Shown here one piece after another: positions 62,587-64,000 of a DNA stretch of 64,000 nucleotides. The notes below the pieces were generated by a model. It ran no database searches. It saw nothing but the letters and a program-made list of their open reading frames with translations, and had not been told where the DNA came from. Every line of letters begins with the position of its first letter. Position 1 is the first letter of the stretch. The stretch lies in NCBI GenBank assembly GCA_018267955.1, contig JAFDXL010000009.1:584717-648716 (forward strand), in the 5' to 3' direction. A program made the translations under genes and the position numbers. The stretch is from Bacteroidota bacterium (lineage in GTDB: Bacteria > Bacteroidota > Bacteroidia > Chitinophagales > Chitinophagaceae).

Positions 62587-63938
62587 GCGGGATTAAAGAC
62601 GATCTTAATTACCTGCTGCGTTTTATCTTTTACTTTAAAACGCTCATCCAGGCGCATGCCGCATATCCATACAATGCGCCGCCCCGATTCCAGTACCCAA
62701 ACTTTATCCTTCACATGCAGGGGCACTTTCTGGTCTATAAAGTATTTGCTTACTTTCTTCTTTTTCATGCCCATCCCCAGCGGGTAGAAATAATCTCCCG
62801 TTTCCCATTTTCTTAATATCAACGGAAAGCTGAGTAATGATGCGTCTATCATGGCAATATTTTCCGCTACAGGAATGGTTGCAGGTTTATCTTCTATGGT
62901 AAAATGAAACGTTCCATGTTCTGTACTGATCTCGCAGGGCACACCCTCTATTTGTACAATATCAGTAGCGTGTGGTGTGGCATCTGTTATTATCAGGAAG
63001 TCCCGGTTACGTATCACTTTATGTGTAGCTGATGCTACCCAATGCCCGCTTTCAGCATCGAGCAATGATAAAATAGAAGGCAACTGTGCCGGTGTAAAGC
63101 CATATGGGGTAAACAGTTCATAGCAGATGGTCTGCAATGCTTCTGCCTTTTGCAATTTCAGTACGGGTATGTATATATCCTTACCTCTTTGCTCCACCAG
63201 TTTCTTTCGCTCTGCGTCAATAGCTTTTCTATAGATGATCTCTGCTTCTGCAAAGCGTTCTATACTATCACGCAGGTGACGAATACCCTCTGGGAAAACC
63301 TGTTCTATCACCGGCAATATATGATGGCGTACTTCATTACGCAGGTAATTATCCGTAGCGTTCGATGCGTCTTCTCTATACTTAATATCATTCGCAGCCA
63401 CATAGGCTTCAATCTCCTTTCGGCTCGCAAACAACAGCGGGCGAATGACCCTGTCGTTCTTCACCGGTATACCATGCAGCCCCGCAATGCCTGTTCCTTT
63501 AAACAGGTGCATCAATAAGGTTTCCGCATTATCATTGGCATGGTGCGCGGTGGCTATTGCACTGTATTTATATTCTTCGCACACTTCTGCAAACCATTCG
63601 TATCGCAGCATCCTTGCTGTTTCCTGTACCCCTTTCTTCCACTCTTCCATTTTCTGTTTCGTCTCAAAGCGCACATGATGAAAGGGCACATCATGCGCAA
63701 ACGCCCATTCTCTTACCAGCACTTCGTCTTTATCCGATTCATCGCCCCGCAACTGGAAATTGCAATGTGCAATACCAAATGGCAGTCCTGCTTTCAAAAA
63801 CAGGTGTGCCAATGCCATAGAATCGATACCTCCGCTAACGGCTACAAGCGTATTTTGTGTTGGGCCTGCAAATTTTTGTTTCGCCCAGTTCGTTTCAAAT
63901 CCTTTCAGTAAATCCATATCAGTAGGCAAGGTCTTCAT
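62583..63938 (-). CDS. tilS: tRNA(Ile)-lysidine synthase TilS
   Basis: About 451 residues. The PP-loop ATPase motif VAVSGGIDSM lies near residue 38, followed by AHCNFQLRGDESDKDE and ATAHHANDNAETLLMHLFKGTGIAGLHGIP, the family signatures. The C-terminal domain ends WICGMRLDERFKV. It attaches lysine to C34 of tRNA-Ile(CAU), changing codon reading from AUG to AUA, and is essential. The frame is open to 63974; I choose 63938 (MKTLPTDMD), and 63917 is also possible. It belongs to the core genome. Confidence 0.95.
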   Translation of the reverse strand: MKTLPTDMDLLKGFETNWAKQKFAGPTQNTLVAVSGGIDSMALAHLFLKAGLPFGIAHCNFQLRGDESDKDEVLVREWAFAHDVPFHHVRFETKQKMEEWKKGVQETARMLRYEWFAEVCEEYKYSAIATAHHANDNAETLLMHLFKGTGIAGLHGIPVKNDRVIRPLLFASRKEIEAYVAANDIKYREDASNATDNYLRNEVRHHILPVIEQVFPEGIRHLRDSIERFAEAEIIYRKAIDAERKKLVEQRGKDIYIPVLKLQKAEALQTICYELFTPYGFTPAQLPSILSLLDAESGHWVASATHKVIRNRDFLIITDATPHATDIVQIEGVPCEISTEHGTFHFTIEDKPATIPVAENIAMIDASLLSFPLILRKWETGDYFYPLGMGMKKKKVSKYFIDQKVPLHVKDKVWVLESGRRIVWICGMRLDERFKVKDKTQQVIKIVFNPA

Positions 63939-64000
63939 AAGCGCTTTGTAATTCACTATAGCTGTGCATATCATTGGCAGCTTTAGCTATTGCCATACCG

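Overview
The window is a stretch of a Bacteroidota chromosome, most likely a Chitinophagaceae-like genus. The signs are proteins ending in type IX secretion (Por) sorting tails, Bacteroidota-type tyrosine integrases with an Arm-SAM-catalytic layout, SusC-free but lipoprotein-rich envelope genes, paired Rhs/YD-repeat giants, and A-rich rather than Shine-Dalgarno leaders. No genus can be fixed from this sequence alone.

Core flanks. Positions 1-8490 and 61276-63974 look like ordinary chromosome. The left flank holds the end of an MFS efflux pump, a DUF488 gene, a lipoprotein, a complete RND tripartite efflux operon (MFP, RND pump, OMF, all on the minus strand), an exported protein and a four-helix-bundle sensor fragment. 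The right flank holds tRNA-Arg(ACG), rlmH, a rhomboid protease gene and tilS.

Island. Between them lies a genomic island of about 52.8 kb bounded by a perfect 46-bp direct repeat (8494-8539 and 61276-61321). The repeat is the 3' part of tRNA-Arg(ACG), whose intact copy is at the right end. The only intact tyrosine integrase (8683-9897) sits just inside the left repeat. The island is a mosaic. It holds remnants of at least five further recombinases (11851, 13231, 49445, 53317, 56661), fragments of tRNA-Asn and tRNA-Met genes, and a second pair of tRNA-Met-like repeats that delimits a nested element of about 12 kb (49240-61213).

Defence cargo. From left to right: a NACHT/STAND NTPase (10257-11801); a broken CD-NTase remnant (17339-17699); a complete type II CBASS operon capV-cdn-cap2-cap3 (19157-23488, minus strand); a minimal patatin plus CD-NTase CBASS (28944-30772) with a membrane-anchored GGDEF protein behind it (28017-28781); a candidate ADP-ribosyltransferase-fold toxin with a 49-residue partner (50651-51395); two divergent HEPN-like genes (54978-56664); and an HNH nuclease-like protein (57691-58821). 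The second CBASS and the GGDEF gene each form a separate cassette-like unit. They are bounded by three long imperfect hairpins whose ends behave like integron attC sites: the two ends of each unit are complementary to each other. This is the most unusual structure in the window.

The middle of the island (31238-48290) is envelope and secretion cargo: a TolB-like propeller/barrel protein, an outer-membrane protein, a VWA-like protein, a T9SS-secreted propeller, and an Rhs locus (coiled-coil barrel, two YD-repeat giants, immunity candidates). The larger Rhs protein ends in a JAB-metalloprotease-like toxin domain. A family of four related inverted-repeat/terminator elements (around 17150, 23765, 27604 and 31148) separates the defence modules and looks like the scars of successive insertions. 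All functions are read from motifs by eye; no database search was run.
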